Shown in pieces: positions 42,935 to 51,141 of a DNA stretch of 64,000 bases. A model generated the notes under the pieces. It saw nothing but the letters and a program-made list of their open reading frames with translations, ran no database searches and was not told the origin of the DNA. A program made the translations under genes and the position numbers. The stretch is from NCBI RefSeq assembly GCF_007970805.1, contig NZ_CP042433.1, positions 3,596,001 to 3,660,000 of the forward strand, written 5' to 3'. Every line of letters begins with the position of its first letter. The stretch's first letter is position 1. Origin of the DNA: Flavisolibacter ginsenosidimutans. Lineage in GTDB: Bacteria; Bacteroidota; Bacteroidia; Chitinophagales; Chitinophagaceae.

Positions 42935-44359
42935 ATGAAGAAGATTTACAACTTGCTTGCATCACTGTTTACAGGCCTTTTGCTTCATGCACAAACAACC
43001 ACGCCCAATGTAAACTTTACGTTCGCGGTCAATGGCAACACCGTAACCTTCACCAATACCAGCGCAAATTTGGGTGAAGGCGTTAAAAGAGCCTTTTGGA
43101 CTTTTGGTGATAACAACCGCGCCACCACCGGCGCTTACGATGGCGTTGCGCATCAATACGCATTAGCCGGAACCTACCAGGCTTGTTTGAAGGTTTACAG
43201 GTATGCCACCAACAGCAACGATTCCATCTTGATCGGTTCGGAATGCAAAAGCATTACACTTGAGCAGCACTGCGAAGCTGGTTTTCAATGGGTGGATACA
43301 TTAACCAACAGCATCGGCGCCCATTACGTGAAATTTTACGGCGCTGCCAGCAACAACGCCGGTAAACGCATTACCGAAGTGTGCTGGAACTTTGGCGACG
43401 GAACCGACACCTGCATCTCAGCTACAACCGGCGCCGCACCGCCGTTAAGCATCATGCATCGCTACAGCCAGGGCGGAACGTACAACGCTTGCATCAAAGT
43501 AAAATTTGACGGCGGTTGCGTGGCCGAGAAATGCAACACGGTTGTTCTGTCCCATGTTACAACAGTTTGTTCGTTTGATTTGTCCGAAGCGGCCGCAAAC
43601 ACGGCTAGTCTTGAACGCAAATTTTACGTGGGCCTGATGACGAACAGGGTTGCGGAAAAAATCTGCTGGAATTTTGGTGATGGTACCGACACATGCGTTG
43701 TGCTTGCCAATCCGCTGAACCCGCAACAACTGATGATCGTGCATCATTATCCCGCACCCGGCAATTATAACGTTTGCGCAAAAGTGACCTATGCGGGTGG
43801 ATGCACCGCTGAACGTTGCAAACCCGTTTCAATTGCCGTTGCGCACAGCAATGTTTGCGGCGGCTACATGACCGATTCTACGATCAACGCAAACACCATT
43901 CGCTTCAGAGGTTTGGGCATTCAGAACAACGGGGATTATGTCCTTTCTTACAACTGGACTTTTGGCGACGGCACAACGGGCAGCGGGCAAACAATCAATC
44001 ACACGTTCGCTTCACCCGGTCGTTACAACGTATGTCTGTATTTAAAAACAAATACCGGCTGCGAAACAAGAATCTGCAATCCGGTTGGTGTCTCTGGCAA
44101 CGCACAGCCGCAATTGGTTCTTACACCCAATCCGGTGGTGAACGAGTTGCACGCAACCTTTGTATCGCTGTTTCAGCAAACGGTAACGGTAAAAATTTAC
44201 AACGCCAACGGGCTGATGGTGCGCAGCTATGTTAGAGCCGCAAACGCGGGTACGAACAACTGGAACTTTAGCGATGTGGGCACGCTGCCAACCGGCGTTT
44301 ACTCGGTGATTGTTCAATCGTCCAACCAATTTGCAACGGCGATCTTTTTTAAACAGTGA
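42935..44359 (+). CDS. Secreted PKD-repeat protein with type IX secretion sorting domain
   Basis: A 474-residue protein with a signal peptide (NLLASLFTGLLLHAQ). It carries four PKD-type modules, recognised from the repeated motif WxFGD: FWTFGDNNRATTG, VCWNFGDGTDTC, ICWNFGDGTDTC and NWTFGDGTTGSG. Modules two and three are very alike, with a shared pair of cysteines, and look like a recent duplication. The C-terminal 75 residues (LVLTPNPVVNELHATF to YSVIVQSSNQ) form a Por-type T9SS sorting domain, so it is exported across the outer membrane and attached to the surface or released. No enzyme domain is visible; adhesion or matrix roles are inference. Confidence 0.88.
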   Translation: MKKIYNLLASLFTGLLLHAQTTTPNVNFTFAVNGNTVTFTNTSANLGEGVKRAFWTFGDNNRATTGAYDGVAHQYALAGTYQACLKVYRYATNSNDSILIGSECKSITLEQHCEAGFQWVDTLTNSIGAHYVKFYGAASNNAGKRITEVCWNFGDGTDTCISATTGAAPPLSIMHRYSQGGTYNACIKVKFDGGCVAEKCNTVVLSHVTTVCSFDLSEAAANTASLERKFYVGLMTNRVAEKICWNFGDGTDTCVVLANPLNPQQLMIVHHYPAPGNYNVCAKVTYAGGCTAERCKPVSIAVAHSNVCGGYMTDSTINANTIRFRGLGIQNNGDYVLSYNWTFGDGTTGSGQTINHTFASPGRYNVCLYLKTNTGCETRICNPVGVSGNAQPQLVLTPNPVVNELHATFVSLFQQTVTVKIYNANGLMVRSYVRAANAGTNNWNFSDVGTLPTGVYSVIVQSSNQFATAIFFKQ

Positions 44360-44492
44360 GTGGTGAACAGTCAATCGTGAATAAAGCATAAGCAAACTTT
44401 CCATAAAAAAACCTCTCAATTGTTTGAGAGGTTTTTTTATGGAGAAGACATTAGATTTTGTATTCATTCACGATTGACTGTTCACTACTCAC
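44356..44492. repeat. Nested inverted repeats between convergent genes
   Basis: The outer arms are 27 nt each (44356-44382 starting GTGAGTGGTGAACAG; 44466-44492) and match in 26 of 27 positions when inverted. They enclose a perfect 19-bp hairpin (44401-44442). The arms touch the stop codons of the PKD gene and the TPR gene. Same architecture as 18928-19059 and 62672-62800 but different sequence. Confidence 0.85.
44401..44442. terminator. Bidirectional terminator between the PKD and TPR genes
   Basis: Perfect 19-bp stem (starting CCATAAAAAAACCTCTCAA) with tetraloop TTGT. An A run on the left and a T run on the right of the GC-rich tip allow termination on both strands. Confidence 0.9.
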
Positions 44493-45493
44493 GTGCTTTT
44501 CTTCGTTACCCCGTAAAACTGTCCGCCCGGCATTTTAAAAACGCGGCCTCGTTGAAAGGCTGTAAATTTTTTGTAGGCATCGGCATTGGTTCTTGTCCAT
44601 TGCTCAAAAGCCGCCAGGTTTTCAATGGGACCAAACAGCCATTGATTGTACGCTTCAAACATGCCGCTGCGCAAGAGTTGTTGCTGATAATCGAATAAAC
44701 GAAAAGGAAACTTGGAAGCATATTTTGCGTACCAATCCAAAATAAATCGTGTGCGAATCATCGTAAGCGTTTCTACCGTTACACCTTTGCCGGTGAGGGA
44801 ATTTTGCTTTGCATAGGTTTCATAAACGGCTTGTGCAAAAGGCGAAGTCGGCTTGCCTTCATCGCTGTTGCTGGTTAAAAAGATTTTCTCTTTGTAGGCT
44901 TTGAGCAACTGCTCTTTTATTTCTCTTGCCCGCTCGGTGAGGTATTCCATGTTCACGAAAATCTCGCCGTAGATGAGTGACCAAACTTTATCCTTGGTAA
45001 AAAAATAATAAGACGAAGCGTGGTAATAATTGCCGGCATAAGACGGATCAGCCTGAATGCCTTTTTCCCATTGGTCAATGGCCGCGTCGTCGTTCTTGCT
45101 CCACAGCAATTCGCCGTACTCGCTGTACAAAACACCGCTGTTCGGGTATTTCTTCAACGCCTTCTTGTAAAGCTTATCGGCTTCCTTGGCTTCTTCCAAC
45201 GCCCGGTAAACGGTACCCGCAATTTGATAAGAGGCTACGTCAACGTTGTCGAGGTCAACGAGTTTCTTGGCATAATCACGGGCATGCGTGAAGTCTTTTT
45301 TATAGTAGTAAGCAAGCGTAATGTCCTGCAACAATTGTTCGTCGTTGGGTGAGTTTTGCAAAGCCTTGTTCAAAACCAGAATGGCGTTGTCGTGATCGCC
45401 GGTTTTCATAAAGCTGTACGCCGTTTCGTGCGCCGATTGCGCAAACAACGTTACCGAACCAAAAAGCGCAAACGAAAGGAGAAGGTGTTTCAT
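44489..45493 (-). CDS. Secreted TPR-repeat protein
   Basis: A 334-residue protein with a signal peptide (LLLSFALFGSVTLFAQ). The first half consists of TPR motifs: GDHDNAILVLNKALQNSPND, YKKDFTHARDYAKKLVDLDN, EEAKEADKLYKKALKKYPNS and DAAIDQWEKGIQADP. The second half is helical and unassigned (ARFILDWYAKYASKFPFRLF). A periplasmic scaffold is likely. A TAnnTTTG-like box (TTATTTTG, 45505-45498) ends 4 nt before the ATG. Confidence 0.8.
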   Translation of the reverse strand: MKHLLLSFALFGSVTLFAQSAHETAYSFMKTGDHDNAILVLNKALQNSPNDEQLLQDITLAYYYKKDFTHARDYAKKLVDLDNVDVASYQIAGTVYRALEEAKEADKLYKKALKKYPNSGVLYSEYGELLWSKNDDAAIDQWEKGIQADPSYAGNYYHASSYYFFTKDKVWSLIYGEIFVNMEYLTERAREIKEQLLKAYKEKIFLTSNSDEGKPTSPFAQAVYETYAKQNSLTGKGVTVETLTMIRTRFILDWYAKYASKFPFRLFDYQQQLLRSGMFEAYNQWLFGPIENLAAFEQWTRTNADAYKKFTAFQRGRVFKMPGGQFYGVTKKST

Positions 45494-45556
45494 TTTCCAA
45501 AATAAGGGATAAAGAAGCGATGCGCTGAAAGCCGCCTGTTAAAATTGATGGTTGAG

Positions 45557-46777
45557 TTATATCAGATGCGTCAACAAACCGTCGCGCAGCTTGGGTTCAA
45601 ACCAAGTACTTTTCGGCGGCATTACTTCGCCGCTATCGGCAATGTCGAACAATTGTTGCAGGCTCACCGGGTGCAAGCTAAAAGCCACTTTTGCATCGCT
45701 GTCCTTTACCCGCTTTTCCAATTCGGTCAGGCCGCGAATGCCGCCCACAAAATCAACGCGGCTGTCGGTTCGCGGGTCTTTGATGCCCAGAATTTTATCC
45801 AGCACGTTGTTTTGCAAAACCGTTACGTCAAGCACGCCAATGGGGTCATCTTTGTATGTTCCTTCTTTTGCTTTTAGCGTGTACCATTGGCCGTTCAGGT
45901 ACATGCCAAAGCTGTGCAATTCCGCCGGTCTAACGGCAGCATCTGACTTTGTTATTTCAAATTCTTCGTTCAGCTTTTGCAAAAATTCATCGTCGCTTAA
46001 ACCGTTCAGGTCTTTTGCAATTCGGTTGTAATCGAGTATTGCCAACTCGGCTGCAGGGAAGATGGTGGTGAGAAAATATTGTGCGTCTTCGCTGTCGCTT
46101 AAATCCTTACTCACCTTGGCAGCGGAAGCAGCGCGGTGATGACCGTCGGCAATGTAAGTGAAAGGAATTTTTTCTTTAAAAATATTGGTGATGATGTCAA
46201 TCGTTGACACATCGCTCACTACCCAGATGGCGTGGCTTACGCCGTCGTCGGCGGTAAAAGAATAATCGGCCGTGTGGCTTTTTTTGCGGTGCGCAAAAAC
46301 TTCGGATAATTCAACGTTGTCCTTGCAGGCAAGAAACACATTGCCCGTTTGTGCTCTTACGGTGCGCATGTGATCGATGCGGTCCTGTTCTTTTTCGGGG
46401 CGTGTGAACTCGTGCTTTTTAATCACGTCGGCCAAATAATCTTCTATCGAAGAAACGCAAACCAAGCCCGTTTGCGTACGGCCTTTCCAACCCAATTCGT
46501 AAATGTAGTAGCAGGGCGTTTCGTCCTGAAACAAAACCTTTCGCTCAATGAGCTGGTCCAGGTTTTCTTTTGCTTTTTGGTAAACGGCCTCGCTGTGCAC
46601 ATCAACATCAGCGGGTAAATCCACTTCCGATTTGGTAACGTGCAAAAACGATAAAAGATTTCCCTGTACTTCTTTTCTTGCTTCTTCTGAATTCAACACG
46701 TCGTAAGGACGTGATGCAACTTGAGCGGCATATTCGTTGTGCGGACGAAGGGCTTTAAAGGGCTTGATGTGCGCCAT
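45557..46777 (-). CDS. DUF1015 family protein
   Basis: A 406-residue protein of the DUF1015 family, recognised from FKALRPHNEYAAQVASRPYD at the start, LSFLHVTKSEVDLP, CYYIYELGWKGRTQTGL, YIADGHHRAASAAKV (the conserved GHHR block) and DYNRIAKDLNGL. The biochemical function is unknown. In Bacteroidota the family usually sits beside serC and serA; here serC is 600 bp upstream with a toxin-antitoxin pair between them. The DUF5615 gene ends 2 bp before its start codon. Confidence 0.92.
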   Translation of the reverse strand: MAHIKPFKALRPHNEYAAQVASRPYDVLNSEEARKEVQGNLLSFLHVTKSEVDLPADVDVHSEAVYQKAKENLDQLIERKVLFQDETPCYYIYELGWKGRTQTGLVCVSSIEDYLADVIKKHEFTRPEKEQDRIDHMRTVRAQTGNVFLACKDNVELSEVFAHRKKSHTADYSFTADDGVSHAIWVVSDVSTIDIITNIFKEKIPFTYIADGHHRAASAAKVSKDLSDSEDAQYFLTTIFPAAELAILDYNRIAKDLNGLSDDEFLQKLNEEFEITKSDAAVRPAELHSFGMYLNGQWYTLKAKEGTYKDDPIGVLDVTVLQNNVLDKILGIKDPRTDSRVDFVGGIRGLTELEKRVKDSDAKVAFSLHPVSLQQLFDIADSGEVMPPKSTWFEPKLRDGLLTHLI

Positions 46778-46779
46778 AA

Positions 46780-47124
46780 TTATTTAATTGCTTCTAATTT
46801 ATCCGAATAAATGTTGACAATGGAGTGTGTTTGAACAAGGCTTTCAACTTCTTTCCAAACGGTTTCGATACGGTGAATGAAATCGGCCAGTTTTAAATTG
46901 CCAAACTTTACGTGCACAAGTTTCGGAGGCGAACCGGCAATCGCCTGTTTTACGATAAAATCTTTGTCTTTTGTAACGATAATTAGCCCGTTTGCTTTTG
47001 CGTAATTCCAAATTTCTTCATCGTCCCATTTTGCATTGATCTTCACCACAAAAGCGGCCGCATCGGTCTGCCAAACCGGTACGCGAAAGGGCAGGTTGGC
47101 GTCAATCAGATAAAGAGGTTTCAC
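46780..47124 (-). CDS. DUF5615 PIN-like toxin
   Basis: A 114-residue PIN-like protein. Conserved acidic residues: Asp8 in LYLIDANLPF, DDEEIW and the block GLIIVTKDKDF. Members are considered RNases, the toxins of type II systems with DUF433 antitoxins. It begins 1 bp after the DUF433 gene, which confirms the pairing. Confidence 0.87.
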   Translation of the reverse strand: MKPLYLIDANLPFRVPVWQTDAAAFVVKINAKWDDEEIWNYAKANGLIIVTKDKDFIVKQAIAGSPPKLVHVKFGNLKLADFIHRIETVWKEVESLVQTHSIVNIYSDKLEAIK

Positions 47125-47355
47125 TCAAACGATTTGATAAGAAATTTCTTTACCCGAAATTTTCGCAGCGTACTGCAAACAGGCGGTGATATCTTCCTTT
47201 GTTAACAAGGGATATTGCTCAATTACTTCTTCGGCTGTGTTGCCGACGCTCAAAAATTCAAGCACCGTTTGAACGGAAATGCGCAGACCACGAATGCATG
47301 GTTTGCCGTCCAATTGCGCAGGTTGAATAGTTATCCGATCCAAATAGCTTTTCAT
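47125..47355 (-). CDS. DUF433 antitoxin
   Basis: A 76-residue DUF433 protein: RITIQPAQLDGKPCIRGLRI, SVQTVLEFLSVGNTAEEVIE, QYPLLTKEDITACLQYAA. This winged-helix-like family acts as antitoxin for DUF5615 PIN-like toxins. It lies between serC (upstream by 16 bp) and the toxin gene, and could be transcribed from the serC promoter. Confidence 0.9.
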   Translation of the reverse strand: MKSYLDRITIQPAQLDGKPCIRGLRISVQTVLEFLSVGNTAEEVIEQYPLLTKEDITACLQYAAKISGKEISYQIV

Positions 47356-47371
47356 GATTCAAAATTAATTA

Positions 47372-48508
47372 TCATCCTTTCGTTTGCGCAAAATGCTTCA
47401 TCAAATCCGTCATCGCTTTTACGCTTTCCAGCGGCAAGGCATTGTACATCGAAACGCGAAAGCCGCCGACGGTGCGATAACCTTTCACACCCACCATGCC
47501 TTCTTTTTCACAAAGCGCCAGAAATTCTTTTTCCAATTCCTCGTTCGTTGCCACAAAGCAAGCATTCATGGTGCTACGGTCTTCCTTTGCTACCGTGCCT
47601 TTAAAGATGGGCAAGGCATCAACGGTTTGGTACATCAGTTCTGCTTTTTGGTTGTTTAGCTTTTCCGCAGCCGCAATGCCGCCAAAATTCTTCAACCAAC
47701 GAAGCGTAAGCATGCACACGTAAATGGCAAAAACCGGCGGCGTGTTCAGCAACGAAGATGCTTCAATGTGCGCACGGTAATCCATCATCGAAGGCAAGGC
47801 CCGCGTTACTTTTCCCAAACAACGCTTGTTAACAACGACCACGTTTACACCGGCCGCACCGATATTTTTTTGCGCTCCCGCATAAATGAGATCAAACCTG
47901 TTGAAGTCCAGTTGGCGGCTTAAAATATCGGAGCTCATGTCAGCAACAACAGGAACGCCGCTGTTGTAAAAAGGCGAGAGGTCATGCCACTGCGTGCCGT
48001 AAACCGTTTCGTTGGACGTAATGTGAACGTATGCGTGTTTGGCCTTGTCGAGCACAAAATTTTTGGGCAGATACGTATAGTTCTCTGCTTTGGAACTGCA
48101 CACCACATCCACGCTTCCAAAAAGCTTTGCTTCTTTGATGGCTTTGCTGCCCCAGATGCCGGTATCGGTATAGGCGGCCACAGCATTACCGTCTAACAAA
48201 TTCATGGGCACCTGAAAGAATTGCGTGGAAGCGCCGCCGTGCAAAAACAGCACTTCGTGTTCGCTGTCAAGCTGCATCAATTCTTTCAGCGTGGCGATGG
48301 CCTCTTCAATCACAGCGCCAAAAAGTTTTGTGCGGTGACCAATTTCCAAAATAGAAAGGCCGCTGCCGTTAAAGTTGAGAACGCCTTGTGCGGCTTCTTC
48401 AAAAACCTCTTTTGGGAGAATGGAAGGACCGGAGTTGAAGTTGTGCTTGCCGCTCGTTGCTGTAACAGCGGCACTTCTGTTAGAAAGTTCTTTTGTATCG
48501 GTAGTCAT
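47372..48508 (-). CDS. serC: Phosphoserine aminotransferase
   Basis: Converts 3-phosphohydroxypyruvate and glutamate to phosphoserine, the second step of serine synthesis, and works in pyridoxal phosphate synthesis. 378 residues from ATG 48508. Marks: HNFNSGPSILPKEVFEEAAQ, LHGGASTQFFQVPMNLL, VADMSSDILSRQLDFNRFDL, the PLP lysine in IYAGAQKNIGAAGVNVVVV, and the C-terminal FRVSMYNALPLESVKAM. The in-frame ATG at 48526 lies within the promoter box, so the later start is preferred. serA is not in the window. Confidence 0.96.
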   Translation of the reverse strand: MTTDTKELSNRSAAVTATSGKHNFNSGPSILPKEVFEEAAQGVLNFNGSGLSILEIGHRTKLFGAVIEEAIATLKELMQLDSEHEVLFLHGGASTQFFQVPMNLLDGNAVAAYTDTGIWGSKAIKEAKLFGSVDVVCSSKAENYTYLPKNFVLDKAKHAYVHITSNETVYGTQWHDLSPFYNSGVPVVADMSSDILSRQLDFNRFDLIYAGAQKNIGAAGVNVVVVNKRCLGKVTRALPSMMDYRAHIEASSLLNTPPVFAIYVCMLTLRWLKNFGGIAAAEKLNNQKAELMYQTVDALPIFKGTVAKEDRSTMNACFVATNEELEKEFLALCEKEGMVGVKGYRTVGGFRVSMYNALPLESVKAMTDLMKHFAQTKG

Positions 48509-48525
48509 GTTATTTCGATGGAACA

Positions 48526-48533
48526 CAAATATA
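48526..48533 (-). promoter_or_regulatory. -7 box of serC
   Basis: TATATTTG on the minus strand is a full TAnnTTTG match, 17 nt before the ATG at 48508. Confidence 0.55.
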
Positions 48534-48624
48534 ACCGACTTGTAAAGAACGGGTTTCCTGTGGTGTGGGCTGTAGCAATTGATAGCAGATTCTTCCGGCG
48601 CCGTTTAATACCCGCACTTGTTTT

Positions 48625-49581
48625 TCATTCTTCTTTTCTTCCAATGATGCCAGCGCCGCGCCAGGCTTTGTTCAGGTCTTCAAATTCTTTCAGGTCTGCT
48701 TCGGAAAAATTTGCGTTGGAAAGAGACGACAAATCCGGTTGGCCCGCATCCACCCAGGCCGTGTACCAAAACGAAGCCACGGCGTAAATGGCTTGCCGCA
48801 TTCTTCGTTCCACCATTCCTGCCAATTCTTTGTCGTAGGCTTTTGCATACGCCGATGAATATTGCCTTTGCAAAATGCCGTTGCGCAGCTCAAACGAGTA
48901 ACGCTGATCAACCGAAAATTTTTGCGACAATGCTTTTTCAACACGCAAAACCGTGTCCGCAGCCGCAGCGCTTTCCCGCACACGCTTCCAGATAAAGTCG
49001 CCTGTATTTTTTATATAATCGGCTTTGCCGATGAAAAAATCCCACTCTTTTTCGGCCAGCAATTCGGGCAGGCGGCTTTCCCAAAAACCGTGAATGCCGC
49101 GCTGGCCGGTCAGTTGGCCGTCGTGATTGGAGCTTGCGTGCAAGGGCACGTGCGCATCGGCAATGTAATGGCCTATTTCGGCCGAGAGCTTCAAGATTTT
49201 CGCGCCGTCTTTTTCTTTAAAAGCGGCCGTCAGTCTCGCTTTCATTGTTTGCACCCACCACGGCACAATGCCGCGTGATTGCAGGCTGTCTGATCCAAAT
49301 TTTGCAACCGCGCTGTCCCAGCGGCGTGGCAGCGAATCGTTTCGGTAAGCATCAAGATCAATATAATGCCGCGGCCCTTCTTGTGCAACCAGGTATCTTC
49401 TTTTGTCGGGGTCAACTGCGTGTTCACTCAAAAACTGAATGTTTTGCTTATAGAAGATCATCATCTGCGGCGGAAGAAGAAAGACCGCGTAATAATTAAT
49501 TTTTTGATGCGCATAAAAGCCCCAGCAAAAACTGGTCTTTACAACCAAAGAAGAAAGGAAGAGAAGCAGCAGTTTTTTCAC
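48625..49581 (-). CDS. Zinc-dependent phospholipase C / S1-P1 nuclease-like protein
   Basis: A 318-residue secreted protein. After a signal peptide (LLLLFLSSLVVKTSFC) the mature chain begins WGFYAHQKIN, the N-terminal tryptophan that ligates zinc in this superfamily. Further ligands are seen in HYIDLDAY, LSAEIGHYIADAHVPLHASS NH-type block and GIHGFWESRL. It may cleave phospholipids or nucleic acids outside the cytoplasm; the superfamily cannot be narrowed from sequence alone. Monocistronic. Confidence 0.87.
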   Translation of the reverse strand: MKKLLLLFLSSLVVKTSFCWGFYAHQKINYYAVFLLPPQMMIFYKQNIQFLSEHAVDPDKRRYLVAQEGPRHYIDLDAYRNDSLPRRWDSAVAKFGSDSLQSRGIVPWWVQTMKARLTAAFKEKDGAKILKLSAEIGHYIADAHVPLHASSNHDGQLTGQRGIHGFWESRLPELLAEKEWDFFIGKADYIKNTGDFIWKRVRESAAAADTVLRVEKALSQKFSVDQRYSFELRNGILQRQYSSAYAKAYDKELAGMVERRMRQAIYAVASFWYTAWVDAGQPDLSSLSNANFSEADLKEFEDLNKAWRGAGIIGRKEE

Positions 49582-49627
49582 TTATTCAGAATGAATAAAT
49601 GAAAAGTAAGAAGATAAAACGAAGATG

Positions 49628-50266
49628 TCAATGCAGGGATGTTTTATCTTCTTCAACAGTCGTTACGCCGCCGCTAATGGCAAACTTCATCGCGTCGGTG
49701 GCGTTTAAATTCGTCACGATGCGAACCCTTGCCCGCGGTAAAATGTACACGTTGCCCGCAATGGAATAACTCATCGGGATGTACACGGCCACGTACTCGC
49801 TAAAACCAAATTCTTTTGCTTCTTCCCGTGTAATAAAGCCCACGCGCCACACGTCGTTGTCATCAATGTTGGCGAGTACAGGTTTGTTGAATTTTTTCTT
49901 CTCACCGGCAAAGGCTTCAAAAAATTCTTTGGTGGTGGAGTAAATGAAACGAATGCCGGGCGTTCGTTTCAGCACGCTATCAAACAAATTGAACACGCGG
50001 TTTTGAATAAAAAAAGAAGAGAGGTATCCGATGAAAATGATGGCGACGATCACAATCAAAAATCCCAGCCCGTAATTGCGCACGTAAATTTTTCCTTCGG
50101 CATCGCGGGCTGTAAAAAGCGGAATTTGGTTGTCCACAAAAGACACAACCGAGTACACCGCATAGATGGTAATGGCAATGGGCGCCATCACCAGCAATCC
50201 CTGCAAAAAATAATTCAGCAACTTGTTAAACTGAAAGCCCTTGCTTTCCACGGTTTCGTTGTTCAT
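49628..50266 (-). CDS. DUF502 family membrane protein
   Basis: A 212-residue protein of the DUF502 family: LNYFLQGLLVMAPIAITIYA for the first helix, then YGLGFLIVIVAIIFIGYLSS for the second, followed by the conserved IRFIYSTTKEFFEAFAGEKK, DNDVWRVGFITREE and VAVYIPMSYSIAGNVYILPR. The function is unknown; it is widespread in bacteria. Start at ATG 50266, directly after a promoter box; upstream frame is intergenic repeat material. Confidence 0.9.
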   Translation of the reverse strand: MNNETVESKGFQFNKLLNYFLQGLLVMAPIAITIYAVYSVVSFVDNQIPLFTARDAEGKIYVRNYGLGFLIVIVAIIFIGYLSSFFIQNRVFNLFDSVLKRTPGIRFIYSTTKEFFEAFAGEKKKFNKPVLANIDDNDVWRVGFITREEAKEFGFSEYVAVYIPMSYSIAGNVYILPRARVRIVTNLNATDAMKFAISGGVTTVEEDKTSLH

Positions 50267-50270
50267 GCGC

Positions 50271-50278
50271 CAAAGGTA
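50271..50278 (-). promoter_or_regulatory. -7 box directly before the DUF502 gene
   Basis: TACCTTTG on the minus strand is a full TAnnTTTG match and ends 4 nt before the ATG at 50266; probably leaderless. Confidence 0.55.
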
Positions 50279-50296
50279 ATCGGAAGACAGATGAAG

Positions 50297-50450
50297 GATA
50301 ATTAGACGACAGATGACAGCCCTTTGTTGGCCGATGGACGTTGACCGTTGGCGAAGAGAAACCCTCAAGCTTGAAATCTCGAACAACGAACAACGATCAA
50401 TGACTCCTCCTGTCGTCCGTCGTCCATCCTCCATCATCATTTCATCCGGG
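50297..50450 (+). repeat. Dense phrase-like repeats between the DUF502 and tetR genes
   Basis: Words such as GACGACAGATGACAG, GATGGACGTTGACCGTTGG, CGAACAACGAACAACGATCA and CTGTCGTCCGTCGTCCATCC fill the gap in direct and inverted order. Similar words occur at 17871-17900, 25191-25243 and 53736-53815. Confidence 0.5.
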
Positions 50451-50478
50451 AAAAGCACCGTTCATAAAAAAATAACAT

Positions 50479-50508
50479 TGGAAACTTTGGCAACGAAAAA
50501 AGTTTCCA
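50479..50508. promoter_or_regulatory. Probable operator of the TetR regulator
   Basis: Perfect 9-bp arms TGGAAACTT (50479-50487) and AAGTTTCCA (50500-50508) with a 12-bp spacer. They frame the spacer of the tetR promoter, touching both the -33 and -7 elements, so binding would block transcription. Autorepression by the TetR protein is the natural reading. Confidence 0.7.
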
Positions 50509-50516
50509 TAGTTTTG
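50486..50516 (+). promoter_or_regulatory. Promoter of the tetR-tolC-adaptor-RND operon
   Basis: TTTG at 50486-50489, spacer of exactly 19 bp, TAGTTTTG at 50509-50516: a full match to the Bacteroidota promoter. The tetR ATG follows 10 bp later. Confidence 0.8.
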
Positions 50517-50526
50517 TCCCCCAATT

Positions 50527-51141
50527 ATGGAACCGAAAGAGAGAATCTTGGAGCGCTCGCACGAACTGTTCAACAAGTACGGCATCCGCTCGGTGAGTAT
50601 GGACGATATTGCCGCACAACTGGGCATGAGTAAAAAGACGCTCTATCAATATTTTTCTGACAAGGAGGAATTGGTGGATGCTTGTTTTAGCGGCGTTTTA
50701 AATCACAGCCGTACCCAATGCCTGGCAGATCAGCAGCAGGCCGATAATCCGATACAGGAATTTTTTTTGGCCTACGACATGATGCAGGAAATGTTTGCCG
50801 AAATGAATCCCTCCGTGCTCTACGACATGGAAAAATATCACCCGGCCGCGTTCAAAAAATTTAAAGAGTTTAAGTACGGCTTTTTGTACAAGGTGCTTAG
50901 CGATAACCTGCAAAGAGGCATTAAAGATGAACTGTACCGCCCCGACATTGACGTGGACGTGATAGCCCGTCTGCGCATCGAAAGCGTGATGCTGCCTTTC
51001 AACGGCGAGGTGTTCCCGAACAACCGCACCCAATTGATCCACATCGAGCAACAATTATTCGAGCATTTCCTTTTCGGCCTGGCTACGGCCAAAGGACAAA
51101 AGCTCATTCAGAAATACAAAAACCAACGGATTAAACAATGA
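50527..51141 (+). CDS. TetR/AcrR family transcriptional regulator
   Basis: A 204-residue TetR-type repressor. The DNA-binding domain is ERILERSHELFNKYGIRSVS, MDDIAAQLGMSKKTLYQYFS and DKEELVDACF. The ligand-binding C-terminal half is helical and unassigned. Its stop overlaps the start of the tolC gene (ATGA), so it is the first gene of the efflux operon, and a palindrome in its own promoter (50479-50508) suggests autorepression that is lifted by a pump substrate. Confidence 0.94.
   Translation: MEPKERILERSHELFNKYGIRSVSMDDIAAQLGMSKKTLYQYFSDKEELVDACFSGVLNHSRTQCLADQQQADNPIQEFFLAYDMMQEMFAEMNPSVLYDMEKYHPAAFKKFKEFKYGFLYKVLSDNLQRGIKDELYRPDIDVDVIARLRIESVMLPFNGEVFPNNRTQLIHIEQQLFEHFLFGLATAKGQKLIQKYKNQRIKQ

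Noticed and set aside
46780..47371. serA expected between serC and DUF1015
   Set aside because: The space is filled by the DUF5615 and DUF433 genes; no dehydrogenase sequence is found in the window.
50297..50450. Possible CRISPR array
   Set aside because: The repeated words are short, degenerate and not spaced regularly; there are no unique spacers and no cas genes.
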